Shown here: piece after piece, positions 22,068 through 33,939 of the stretch | Layout of the letters: the number at the start of each line of letters is the position of its first letter | How positions within the stretch are numbered: position 1 is the stretch's first letter | Source: Coprinus comatus | Taxonomy: Eukaryota > Basidiomycota > Agaricomycetes > Agaricales > Agaricaceae | Direction of reading: 5' to 3' | Length of the DNA stretch: 60,266 nt | NCBI GenBank assembly: GCA_034638255.1 | Contig: JAWPGT010000109.1 | Location: 1 to 60,266 of the forward strand | Notes under the pieces: generated by a model | Told to the model about the DNA's origin: nothing | The model's input: the letters and a program-made list of their open reading frames with translations, nothing else | Database searches by the model: none | Made by a program: the position numbers and the translations under genes

Positions 22068-23824
22068 TTACAGTTTTAGGTCCGAAAGCATCTCCAAAGG
22101 ATCCTTTGACATTATCTCCTTCCCTTCTGACTTTTTGAGTCTCTCCATAACCCTTTCCAACAGATCCTCAGGGTTCGGATAGTAATCATTATCTATAAAT
22201 TGCTCAATAGTAGCGAAGAAGGAAAATAAACCTGAGGAAGCTTGGATAACTTTCAATACCCTATCTTCGCCCGGCCAATCAATGACATCTAAAACATCGC
22301 GATTTTTGCACCCAATTTCCTTGAGTTTGTACCGAATATAGAGTTCCAGGTCTTCTTTAGCCTCCTGGGAGCACACCGATAACTCTTCCGTCCAACAGAA
22401 TTCCCGTATATCCGCTCGGCCAAAGACACGTTTGAGATGGGGTTCCGGTCTACTACAAATCATCCAACAAACAGGTAACGAAGAACATCCAAAAATGTTC
22501 ACTAGCGTTTCCACCAATCTGATTTGATCTTGTATTCCGTCGCATTGGTCCAAACCATCAAGAATGATTAAAAGCTTTTTCTTCACCTGTATTTGTCGAA
22601 GTGGGCGTGCGATAAGCTTTTCAAGCTGACCCACAAAGCTTGCTTTTAATAGTGTGGGATCTTCATTCATAATCCTACTGACTTCCGATCGAAAATTTCC
22701 ATCCGCCATAGTCAGCCGGTATGCAATAGTAGGAGGAACGGTTCTGTAATCATCCTGTTTGTGAGATTTTGAAAAAAAGAACGTTCCCCCGAGCATGTCA
22801 TTTTCCTTCACACGCTCTGCAAGAGTCTGTGCAAATGCAGATTTTCCTGACCCTGCCACACCATGCAACCACAACACTTGTTTTCCTCGATGCTCTGCGC
22901 CATCGGCTAACCACTCCATTACTTCCGATATGAGTCTCTTGCGGGTTCCCGGATGGCATCTGGGAGGGGGATAGCGACTATTGGAGTCCAGGTCAGCGAA
23001 ATGATTAGCAGATTCTTGTAGACGAGTGAGGGCTAAAAGAATAGATCAGTCTATCATGCTCTCACCCGAGCGTATATCAAGGACTCACCTCTAGCATAAC
23101 CATTTGTGGCATTAGGTTGTACAAATACGTGATTGTTGTTTCCTTCAATAGAAGTATGTATTGACTGGTCAAGTGCCGAAATAGTACCATCAACCACGAC
23201 AAACATCTTTTGAGATGCAATGACTTGAGGTGCAACCGGCGGCATGACCCGAAATCCAGATTGTGTTACGATATGACCATTGGTAGGTTGTAGCGAGGGT
23301 GGTAATTCAGAAGAAACTCTAGAGCCAGATAAAGTGACGTTGTGCACTCCTAGTAACCAATTATCAACATCATATCATAACCTTCAACTGGCCGTGCTTA
23401 CCAGGAGTTGGTGAGGGTAAATTAATATGGATATCCTCTGAGCGCTGTCCTACTCCCACTACCGCATCGACTTCAGGAGGAGGTCTAACAGATTGTGATG
23501 TGGGAGAATCGAAGCTACCACCAGCACTCGCGTCGCGTAGGGCTTGTTCAATAGTCAGTGAAAAATGTCATTATAATCGAACTTATGCTTACTATGAGCT
23601 AAGGAGGGTACATTGATATCCTCTAAAGGTGATCCTAATGCATCATCTTGCGCAGGGGATGGCTGCAAAGACGGTGGTTGTAATTTGGGAGGATCTTAGT
23701 TACACAGCCACTAGGATCAGTCCGAAACTTTGAAATTCATCAAATTGGTCAACTTACTACCCGTCTTCCTTCGCTTCCAATGGGCTTTCCAGTAGCTTTT
23801 TGACAAATACTTTGCCAGAGTCAT
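22068..23824 (-). CDS. NLR-like NACHT STAND protein, copy C, lacking the C-terminal domain
   Basis: Exon 1 starts at ATG 23824 (MTLAKYLSKSYWKAHWKRRK) and ends at GTAAGTTG, the twin of copy A exon 1. Short disordered exons follow, each with an acidic EDI motif (LEDINVPS, SEDIHINLPS). Exon 23347-23089 carries the shared motif (ALDQSIHTSIEGNNNHVFVQ). The intron at 23088-23033 precedes the linker RYPPPRCHPGTRKR. The NACHT core has Walker A GVAGSGKSAFAQT, GTFFFSKS, Walker B LLIILDGLDQCDG with Gln for the usual Glu, and ICSRPEPHLK. The protein stops at 22068 just after SKDPLEMLSDL, where the other copies continue for about 400 residues. It is either a truncated allele or a genuine short NLR. The Walker B change could weaken ATP hydrolysis (inference). 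Confidence 0.8.
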
Positions 23825-24615
23825 TTCCAAGTATAAAGGAGGTTGGGTAGGAGTCTGGGTTGACTGCAGAAAGTCATAACGAAGAACAAGGGTAATGATT
23901 GGCGATGGACGATCAAAGTTTGAATTCAGCTGTACAATTCGGGAAGAAGAGCTTTACCTCCATGTTAAGGGTCGTCAAACACTTCAAGCTTCAATCAAGT
24001 AACCAACAAGCAACAGTCAGGCAACCGCTAACCAGTTTCCGGGCAGCCTCCGGGATCAATCGATCAATCTTGAGAGCACATTTTTCTGCGTTCCTGGAAC
24101 CTACTAGTACCACACCTACCAGTCTCTTCTGTCTGATCATGGTATCCCAGTTTAGTAGAGATCTCTGGGGATGACTGGACATATGTACTCTCGGATTTCG
24201 GGATCACAAATCTCAGCTCTTCACTGAACCGCATACTACCATATATTTGGTTACACGGTCAGTCTGACTCAGTCATGGTGTACTATGCTATCACTCGTTC
24301 TTACCACTCTTTTAAGCTAGCGTCTGCTCAATGCAATTCAAGGAGTTCGCATACACATTCGTACTACTACTTAAGTAATAAAGAAATTCCTTCGGGTCTT
24401 GAAGTTGGAGTTTCCTCATCTTTCATGATATTAGGAGGAATCACACTGGTAGCAGTGGGGGGTATCCGTCTCAGGCGTTGTGTCAGACTATGTGTCATTT
24501 GGCCTCGTGTTGTGAAATATTGATAACGAAGTGCAAGAAATATAAAGTTTATAAACGATACAGCTTGACTCTTGAGCGTGAGTGCCGTAGTTCTGTAACT
24601 AGTAACTACCGCTAT
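23825..24615. other. Intergenic between NLR copies C and D
   Basis: Promoter region of copy C and 3' flank of copy D. Short reading frames on both strands (23899-24182) match nothing I recognise. Confidence 0.4.
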
Positions 24616-27169
24616 TTAATCATAAGATACTTTTACTGGAATACAATCGCCATCCTTTGTTTCGTAGTGAAAGCCACGAGTACGTGAATATTTTACCCCT
24701 TCCCAGCCCTTAGATCCATCGGCTATCAAACGTCTCGCTCGGGCTTGCATGGTGCGTCTTTCAAAACTCCATTGATCATAACTGATATAATTTCTGAGCG
24801 CAAGATGTTGAGGCCAAACATCCGAAGGGTGTTGCAATGAAAAGAATCGCATTTCAAGGCCATCCTTAGGGGTAGAATATCGTACCTCCATGAATCTTAG
24901 GCGCATATTGCTCTCTGTTGTCCATTTCCTCCGTCCTGCTATGCACAATACAGTCCTTTCGCCTGATCCCATTAGGACAATTTGAGGCCTTTTCCTAAAC
25001 AGTAAGAGTGAGAACGACCGATTAGAAAAGAATAGATAAAAGTCATACTCAAACATATAGTCATAGATGGTCTCTAGATCGTCCATATCAGATCCACTCA
25101 ACTGAGTTTGATCAAACGGTTTCTTAGATTCTGAATATCGCAAAACATCTTTGAACGACATTGCTAAACCTTGAATAAGTCGTTTGGTTATAGCATCAAC
25201 ACCGTCACTCGGAACCGGCCGTCCTTTAGACATTGTGCTCTCCAGGTTAGACCTAACACACAACTCAAGGTGCCCAAGCCTATTAAAGTCGAACTGCTCT
25301 AGGTCTTCCTTGGTGGCAAGTATGAAAAATAGAGTGACTGCTGTCATTGCAGCCCTGTGGATGCTTGCTTTATCCACAAGTCAACAAACGGTTTCATTTC
25401 AAGCAGTTATTAACGTACCACATAATTCTTTTTTTGCTCGCGTTTGATCCAGGCAGGGTAAAGTCGAAGGCGATGCAATATAAGGCCAAGGAAATACGTT
25501 GAGATCAAGGGGAATTTTGGAAAGGATTTTATAGCTTTGTAACAGTGTGAGAATTGCGTCCGAGTTGAGTATACTTTTGGCTCTCTCTCGAAAGTTCGCT
25601 TCCACTCGTGTAAGGTTATAGTGGAACCGTCCTTTTCGCTCGTGAAAGAAGTCAGAGAACGACGCATGATGGGAAGATAATGGAAAGTATGTATCGGGGT
25701 TCATGACTCCCAACACGGAATGAAGATTACCCAAAGCGGCGTAATACCTGCATCTAGTAAACCCAACTAGATTTGCGAATTCTTGAGTTGATTCTGGAAG
25801 AGTCAGATTGTTCACGAGGTAATGTTGAGAGTGTACCAGTAAAAGAGTATCATCAATCACGCTCGGAGGTACTTCTTCGAGAATTCTCTGGTAGAGGTCG
25901 TAGAGTAGTTCCAATGGATTAGTTGATATATTCTGGTCATCGTGTGGCGTGTTTATCCAAGTGGAAATTGTTTCGAGCATTGTACGAGGGTCGTCTCCAT
26001 TCTTTATGAATTGTACAATAATAGCAGCAATGGCAAATAGGTTCGAGGATTTCTTGATAATGGTCTGCACCATTTCTTCACCGGGCCATTGATCATCTAG
26101 CATATCTGGATAAGCCATTTGAATTTCTTGAAATTTGTCACGAATGTACAGTTCCACATCATCCTTCGCCCCTTTCGTCCCTAGAGGCAGCTCTGCAATA
26201 CGAAAAAATTGCTGAGTGTCTTCTTTGTCCACGAGTTTCTTAAGATGCCGCTCCGGTCTACTGCAAATTATCCACCTGATAGGAAGCGGGTTATCGGAGT
26301 CTTTAGTTGCCTGAAGAAGCAATTCAATAATCTGTGACTGCTCATCGTGCTTCCTGCATTCATCCAATCCATCGATGACAACCAAGAGTTTCTTCGTCGT
26401 CTTTACACGTCGAAGGGGTTCTACGATAAGTTCTCTAAATTGACTTTCAAAGGTTGCAGTCCGGAGGTCAAGACCTTGGGCCAACGCCTTTCCAACTTCT
26501 CTTCTGTAGTCTTTGTTTATAATAGCCAGTCGGTTCGCGATGGTGAGGAAAACTTTGTTTGGGTCGTTTCGGTTGTTGGAGTCCAAACAATCCTTTCTTC
26601 TCTGCAAGCTCCGCAAAACTCTGTGCAAATGAACTTTTCCCCACACCTGCTACTCCAAACAGCCACAAGATATCCTTGCAATTTTGCGTATTATCTTCTA
26701 ACCATTCCATTGCATTTGATAGTAGATCCGCACGGGTCTTTGGGTGACACCGAGGAGGGGGACATCGAGCACATGACTCAAGCTCAGACTCCACTTCCGC
26801 CATTTCACAAAGTTCATCAAGAGCAACTAGTGAATGATGGAATAGGTATACTGTCAGCAATTACTAAGTTTTTTCATGTACCAATATCTCACCTTCGATG
26901 TCGCATGACCCTATAACATTATTACTTCCTTTAACGGTGTTGTGCCTTGAATGATCGATAACGAATGATTGTTTTTCATCTGAATGATGTTAAATGTCAG
27001 AGAACGTACAGTTATATTGCACACTTACTCGGTGGGAGCGGGCTTGTAGTCTCAAATAAAAACGGATAATGAGATTCCGTCTGGTTGCTGGGAGTCGCTA
27101 TTTGTATTATTATTAGGTTGACTTTATTTCTTCAAATTAGTATGTAGACTTACTAGATGGCATTTTCAT
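24616..27169 (-). pseudogene. NLR-like NACHT STAND protein, copy D (20-bp deletion after Walker A)
   Basis: A short first exon may start at ATG 27169 (MKMPS, donor GTAAGTC). A later exon carries the shared motif (FVIDHSRHNTVKGSNNVIG, about 26905-26962). The NACHT part starts with MAEVESELES, CPPPRCHPKTRADLL and Walker A GVAGVGKSSFAQS. After KKGLFG about 20 bp are missing compared with copy B, removing the GTFFFSR strand and changing frame. The frame then stays open through Walker B LLVVIDGLDEC, CSRPERHLKKL and NPLELLYDLYQRIL. A C-terminal exon (25377-24616) holds LGHLELCVRS, MRFFSLQHPSDVWPQHLALR and a tail a little longer than in copy B. A 20-bp loss is too large for a simple homopolymer error, so this copy is probably null unless splicing bypasses it. 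Confidence 0.8.
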
Positions 27170-27750
27170 TCACTTGAAATGGATTTCGTTCTGGTCTCTG
27201 AAGGGAAATTGCCTTGAATTTATCCTGTGGGTATCGTGTTTGCTGGATGGAACAGGCGAGAAGTTTAACTCAATTATAAGTAGTAGACGCAATATAAAAA
27301 AGAACAAGATGATAACGTTGATATTGAGGGTCTCCAGTGAATTCAAGCATGATGGGAATGATGTTTCTGTATACCAATAAAAAGAACAAGAGAACAGTAG
27401 TAACAGGGTAGTTATAATACATATAATATAACGTTAATAATTCTGCTTGTTATTTGGTATCTGGTGTCAAGTAGGGTGCGGCGTTTCCATGAGTGACCAT
27501 AGTAACCACAGAATAAGTATCGTTACATATGGACACACAAGAACAGCTTGTGAATCATATGATTGCAAGTACAAGGACACCCTAAAGGTTTTCTAAGGTA
27601 AGAATTCGTACAGTTCGTTGCTTGTTGCAATTAGCTAACGTCAAATGTATTAGGAAGGTGTGAACAAGGAATACAAGGTCACATCAAAAGGGTCAGTGCG
27701 TGGTAATACCGTAAAGGCAAAAATAACATTTCAAGGTACATTCACAGGAT
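27170..27750. other. Intergenic, no gene recognised
   Basis: Upstream of NLR copy D and downstream of the ankyrin gene. A plus-strand frame at 27660-27962 overlaps the ankyrin gene antisense and is not supported. Confidence 0.4.
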
Positions 27751-30700
27751 TTAGTAGTCGATATAGGGTATATGGTCATACACCATTCCCTGAGCTTTCT
27801 GTTGACTTTCATCGTCTTCTTCTTCCTCTAGCCCTTCTCCATCATCCACCTCCAACTGCTCCTTATTCACGATTCTCAAATCGGTTTCAACAGAGATTTG
27901 AACATCCTTCAAATGAATTAACTTCCTCCCCCTTTCTTTACCTTCTACGGCCTTTGCCATGACCTTATACGTATTGGAATAAGACTCAGAGTCCAGCTGG
28001 TCCTTGTATTCCATATCCGTGCTCTTGTTCTTCTCCCCTTCTTCCTTTTTCAAGGCTTCCTCCGTCTTGAATTTCGCAAGTCGGCCTTCCGTTGCCGAAA
28101 TAAATCTCTCAATCACTTCACCCAGTTTCTCCTGTTTTTTTATTGTTCCGTCTGTGGTGAGCCTCTTGAACGTCTCGATCAATTTCTCCAGCCTCTCCTC
28201 CATTCCAAACCTATCGCCATCAATATTCACATCCTTTGATGACCCGACCTGGAGGGTTTGAGGATATCCAGATGTATTCACACTAGATGTTGTTGGTTCA
28301 AGAACGCGCTTCTCCGCATCCTCAAGTGGCGTCTTTCCAACACCATTTTCAAGGAACAATCCTTCCTCCGGTGTCTTCGCAACAAGTTCTTCAAGAATAT
28401 GACTATAACCTAAGCGAACCGCATTTTGCAAAGGGGTAAATCCGTGAGCGTCATACTCAAGTAGTCCTTGTTGCGTGTATTCAATGATAAGTTTCACGGG
28501 ACGAATATGTGCTTTTTTGAGAGAAAGTTGCAACGGCTGTACAATATCAGCTACACAGATTCAATGACATTTTATAATACTCACCGTATCCAGTTTTTCT
28601 TTTGATTTCTGAGAGAGCAACTCCTCATTCACTTCGCGTGGAAGATACTCAAGCAAGAATTCGATGACATCACCCTTGTTGGTGCCGCAAAGCCAATGGT
28701 AAATATTCCATCTAGGTGAAGATACGTTAATAGGAAGAATGTATCAAGTGATTAAGACCCTCCTACTTGTTATTTTGATCGCGTTCTACAGCGGATACAC
28801 CTCTCTTCAACAAGATCTCGAATATGTTTTTATCACAGTTGGTTGCTGCAGCAAGTAGCAAAGCGTTATGACCCATGAATTTGACTCTGTTGTATATCTT
28901 AATCAGACATTACTTCAGCACTATTGAATTAAGAAAACTCACTTTTGATGAAGCGCGTTCCCCATGATCTGCGGGGCCTTAGAAAACAAGAATGATAGCA
29001 TCTCCGCCTTTCCTCCAATCACCGCAGCAGTCAAAGTAGACTCTCCAAGTGGATTAATAAACCATCCCAACCATTCACTCAACTTTTTATCTACATTCTT
29101 TGAATGCCTTAACCATTCCGCTCTTGCTCCAGATCCATTTGTTGCAAAATGTTTGTATGCTGCCAATGGTTTCTCGGATGCTAGGTATTCCACAATCGAT
29201 TTAGCTCCTGCTTGAATGACATTCCACAGAATGGGAACGTGGCCAATGTCACCATCATCGTTGTTGGGATCTCCTTTACGTGCGAGGTCGGTTCTCTTCT
29301 TCCCGTGAATATTGAGTCCCAAATAAAGTCGGTTCTGATCATTGAGTACCATAGGAGCATCTGCACCTGCAGACTTTCGAACTGTATCAATATCAATCCC
29401 ATGACCAGTACGTTTTATCAACTCGTCCAGGAACTTGGGATTATCCTCTCGCAATATCTCCTTAAATAATTCATCATTCACATTAGCTGTTTGGCTCACG
29501 CCCTTCGTACAATTCTCGTGAAGACTGAACAGGTGGGTGAAAGTTTCAAAATCGTTTTCTGTTATGCATTTAGCGAGAAGTGTGGTATATCCAATTTTTT
29601 CGTTGTTTATGGGATAGCTGACTTTGTTTGATAAAAACGTGGCGGGGTGAACATCTGTAACAACCTTGATATTCTTGGCGATGTCGACAAATTTGGCCTC
29701 GCGTTGATGTGCGTCAATAGTTCCATCCGAGCAATCAGAATCACCATCATCCGAGTCCGATGCTTCCACTACATGCCGAATGAGCATCAGAGATTATACA
29801 ACACGTTCAACACTCACCGAGGTCGAACAACCGTGCACGGACTCTATCCTGCTCCTCTTTGTCATCTTCATCCTTGTATTGAGCAGCAGCGATGCCCATG
29901 ATAAGCTTGGCAGTGCTCCAGTGCTTATTGGTAATAGCGGCGTACAAAGGTGACAAACCTGTGTGCATGGGGGATGCTATAAGACATGCGGAGGCGCATG
30001 AATGTTCAAAAACACTCACCGTATAGAGGTTCGTCTTTGCTGAAGATGTCCAGTACAGTGATACGGATGGGAATCTTCCGCTTCGAGGTCTTAGGATCAT
30101 CAGGTGATGGAATGCATAATTGTTCAATCTTCGCGTTATCTCCTGTAAATGCGGCTTCAAACAATTGTTCGTACTGCTTGTTCTGTTCGACTTGAGGGTG
30201 CTCGCTCCGCCAAGATGTACTGACATATTGGTATCTATGTTTTGTTTTAGATGCGTCATCATCGCGGTTCGTATAGAATCCTTGTTTGTCATGAACGTTC
30301 TTCTTTCCATACACTTCCTCCCACGTCTTCGCACCCTGTGATTCCAAAACATTCTTGACGCGTGTCAAGAGAGCCTTTTGTCCTTCATATTTCTCCACTT
30401 TATCTTTCTGTTCCCTTATCACCTTCTCGTTCCCTTCCACCTTTTGATTCTGCTTTACGATCGTTAATTTTTTACGATAGTCCGTGACATATGATTTCCA
30501 TGTCTTGAATTCAGTGGTAGTACCAGAGAAACTCTGCTTCTCAGTCAACTTCCCAAGTTCGTTCAGTTCCTTTTTCGCATCTTTGATATTCCCGTCCACT
30601 TTCTCCAAAGCCCATTTAACATAATCAAAAATTGTTTGTTGTTCCGACTTTCCAGCTGCCGTACCTAATCCATCGAATACCCCAACGTTAAATTCCGCAC

Positions 30701-33700
30701 CGGCCTCAATAAGGGAAGTCACAATATTATCGCCACCAGCCAAGGCCGTTTCAACAGGTCGATACATCGTCTTTGAGTAATCCATTTCACCATATCCCCA
30801 CATCCACCCATTACTGTCCGAGCTACGCCAAGGGTCAGTCAATACAGATCCAACCCGAGATAGATGAATTAATTATTACACACCTACTAGTTTTGGCTCT
30901 GATCACATCCTCGCTGTCGGGATTAATGCTACAACCATGAGCTAACAATGTCAATAATGTTGAGTGGTCTTTTCTGGAAACCGCGGACACGATTGGGAAC
31001 CGTGAATTTCCCTGTGACATTAACGGAGTATCAATCGCTGTCTTGGCACCTGGATCCTTTCTCAAAAACAAGTCCAAAATCTTGGCTCGACCTGCGAATA
31101 TGGCTTGGTGGAATACAGTTAAGAGACCGCCCTCCTTATCGTCGGCAATGGATGATGTAGCACCTGCGTCTAGAAGTCGATCCGCAATTTCCACAGCAGT
31201 GTCCTCGTTGGGTCGAACGAGTGTGAGGAATAATGGGTGGAATGATGTCCGTTCGTAATATTGAGTTCCAACAGACACCGCTGGCTTGTTGACATCAGCA
31301 CCTGCGTTCAACAAAACGTCTACTGTATGTCGGGTGGCATACATAATGGCATAGCAAAGGGGTGTAAGTCCCTGGTCCCAATCTCCCGCATTAATATCCA
31401 ATACATCAGGTTCATCTTCATCTTCAGGTACTTCACCCGTAGGTCTCTTCGCTTCTCCGCTTTCACCTCTACCCTTTGAATCATCTTCATCATCCTCTTC
31501 ACATCGATCATAGTCGTCACTTCCACCCTCCTCATCCTCGTTATCATCATCACTACCACTCCCTTCCTCCTTCTCATCATCAACGTCCATGGCGTCATCC
31601 TCATCTGATGCTTCCTTTCCGTCATTATCATCAGAGCTCCAATCATCAGCAGATGAAGGCTTCCCTCCATCAGTATCAGTGGTTGTATCCGGCGGAGCTT
31701 CCATATTCTCATCGCTGTCTTCTTCCTCCTTATTCTCAACTGCTGCCTTATTTTCCTCGCTCTTTTTCAACATCTTCTCAATCAACCCGTTCAATCCATA
31801 CTGAACTGCCAAATGTAACGCAGTCCTACCATCAGCAAGGCGACCAATCATTCTACATCCAGCTTCAATCAAATCCCAAGCAATATCCTCATCTTTACAC
31901 AAGATCGCAACATGTAGAGTTGTCCTTCCAACATGATCTCTATGTTTCAAATCAAGACTTCCTTCCCTTTCTTTAAGAATTTGTTGGACAAGAGCACGAT
32001 CATGGGCAGCGATAGCTTCAAAGAGTTTATCAATAGGACGAACATAAACTTGTTCAGACCATTCGCCTTCGTCAATTGGGTTGAAAGAACCTGAGAGACT
32101 TTGTCGACCTGGATTTTCTTCAATGAAAGCAATACGACCTCGGATATATTTTTCTTCTTCGTCAGTTTGAAGTTTACGTTCGTCATCATCAATGGGATCT
32201 GGACAATTCTGCCGTAGTTGGGTTATGTGTCACAATGATTCAGTTTTTCTGAGTAATTAATAAAACTGACCTCACAACAATCTTCCATACATTCCTCAAT
32301 GTTCCCGAAAAATGCAGGATGCCTATGCAGTCTTCTTCCTTTATTCTTAGGGTTAAAAGTCGAATTCATACCCAAATCCTATAACAAACCGAAAATTTCA
32401 GTGCCTAAATCTTTGGAGAGATGTCGATAAAGACAACTCACAGTTTGATAAACCAACTTTTCGATTCTACGCGAGTCCCATCCAGGCCCATATGGAATAT
32501 GTAATGACACAACATCATAATCGTTCATTTCTAAAAGACCACCCAGGTCAGCCTTTAAATCTCCCTTATAGGTACGCTTTCTTCGTTCGTCAGGTCTACG
32601 AAGTGCGAATGGTCTTCCTCGAAGGTTTCGACGCGCATCCAAAAATTCAAAGCGAGCGTTCACATTCAAAATCTTTTCAAGGACAAGAAGACGTGCAAGA
32701 CCTTCAATCTTAATGATAGAGCGCTCATAGATCTGTGGATATACGAAGTTCATATCAGTATATCCAGTAAATAAACGAATTGTTCTTACAGTAGGGTCAA
32801 TGTCAGCACGTCGGAGATTGGGTACATAAACCTCAAAGCCACGTCGTGAGTATTTTGCAAGACGGACTTCATAAGATGGAGAACGTCTAGTGACGTCAAC
32901 AGTGTTCGCCTGGCGCATCATAGCTATGATAGCACGTGGATTGGCCCAAACGCGTTCACCTAAGTTAAATTTCTCAGGAGAATTTTACATCATCAACAGA
33001 GGACATTAACTTACCATCATAAGCACAGCAAGGAGCATCAATGTCAAAGCCAGCAACGATCTCGGCGGGTGACTTGTACAATCTCAAGACAATTTGGACG
33101 GAACGATAGGGATACTGAGCTGGAAAAGAAATGGATTGATTGGATAAACAAGAAAATCAAAAAGAAAAGACGCACAATGAATAGATATAGTGTGTTTGGT
33201 ACGAATACAGGTAACATCCCATGGAACAGAGTCTCTCACTGCTTCGTATACTTGTACAATCTTCTTTTCTGCCTACAACGTCGCGAATTAGATTCAGTAG
33301 GCGATGTTTAACTGAGTGTGTAGGGCATACCTGTTCCGGAGACAATCCCCACAAAAACAAATCCACGTCCGAAGTCGGGTATGCCTTGGAATGATACCAC
33401 TTCCTAATCGCCCTATTACTCTTCTTATGCTCTTTTCCTAACGGTAACAGCGCAGAAAGCACACTACCTCCTGCCGCTACGACATTTTCCCAAGGACCTT
33501 TCCCATCTTCACGTCCTCCGAACAACTGACTCAAACTTCCTTCCGTAAATATACTCCAATTTTTCTTGAATTCATCCAAATCAGCAACCATGCACAAATC
33601 CCCTTCCTTTCGTCTTTGATCCTCTTTGAGTGGCATGACATATTTGCTATCTAAATCGTGTTGATCTTGAACCGCAACATTCGTGACGGTGTCCAACGTA

Positions 33701-33939
33701 GACTTGACCACTCTTGCTCGGGTCTTTTGAATACATTCTGTACCTTCACCGAATATGTCCACAAGGCCAACGTAGGGGTCATTCAAGGTCTTGTGGTTCT
33801 TCTCTTGCGCGAATAATTTCCTCAGCTCTTGTTCTTCGTCAAGAGAGGTCTGAAGGACATCATCTAGGATGGCGCCAGGACCTTCTGGGATCTTTGCCAC
33901 ACGATCGAGAAACGCTTTCCCAATCTTCGAGTGCGACAT
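27751..33939 (-). CDS. Ankyrin-repeat protein with nucleotidyltransferase-like N-terminal region
   Basis: Starts at ATG 33939 (MSHSKIGKAFLDRV) and ends at 27751, about 1,700 aa in at least ten exons. The N-terminal region holds AAGGSVLSALLP, then TSDVDLFLWGLS, then YRSVQIVLRLYKSPAEIV and GFDIDAPCCAYDGERVWANP. This order (a GG-S turn, a DxD strand, a later FDID strand) matches the minimal nucleotidyltransferase fold; activity is inference. Downstream are RRSPSYEVRLAKYSRRGFEV and an RSIIKIEGLARLLVLEK block. Ankyrin repeats start at about 31950 (HVGRTTLHVAILCKDEDIA, DGRTALHLAVQYGLNGLIEK). A long Asp/Glu-rich insert follows (31760-31420), then more repeats (GLTPLCYAIMYATRHTVDVL), a Lys-rich coiled-coil segment (30600-30350), further repeats to 28390 and an acidic tail. 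Introns at 32230-32270 and 32379-32441 are clear. It looks intact. The gene neighbours the NLR cluster but shares no sequence with it. Confidence 0.8.

Noticed and set aside
31476..31976. Plus-strand His/Pro/Ser-rich frame within the ankyrin gene
   Set aside because: Antisense shadow of the acidic insert; no domain, no splice logic.
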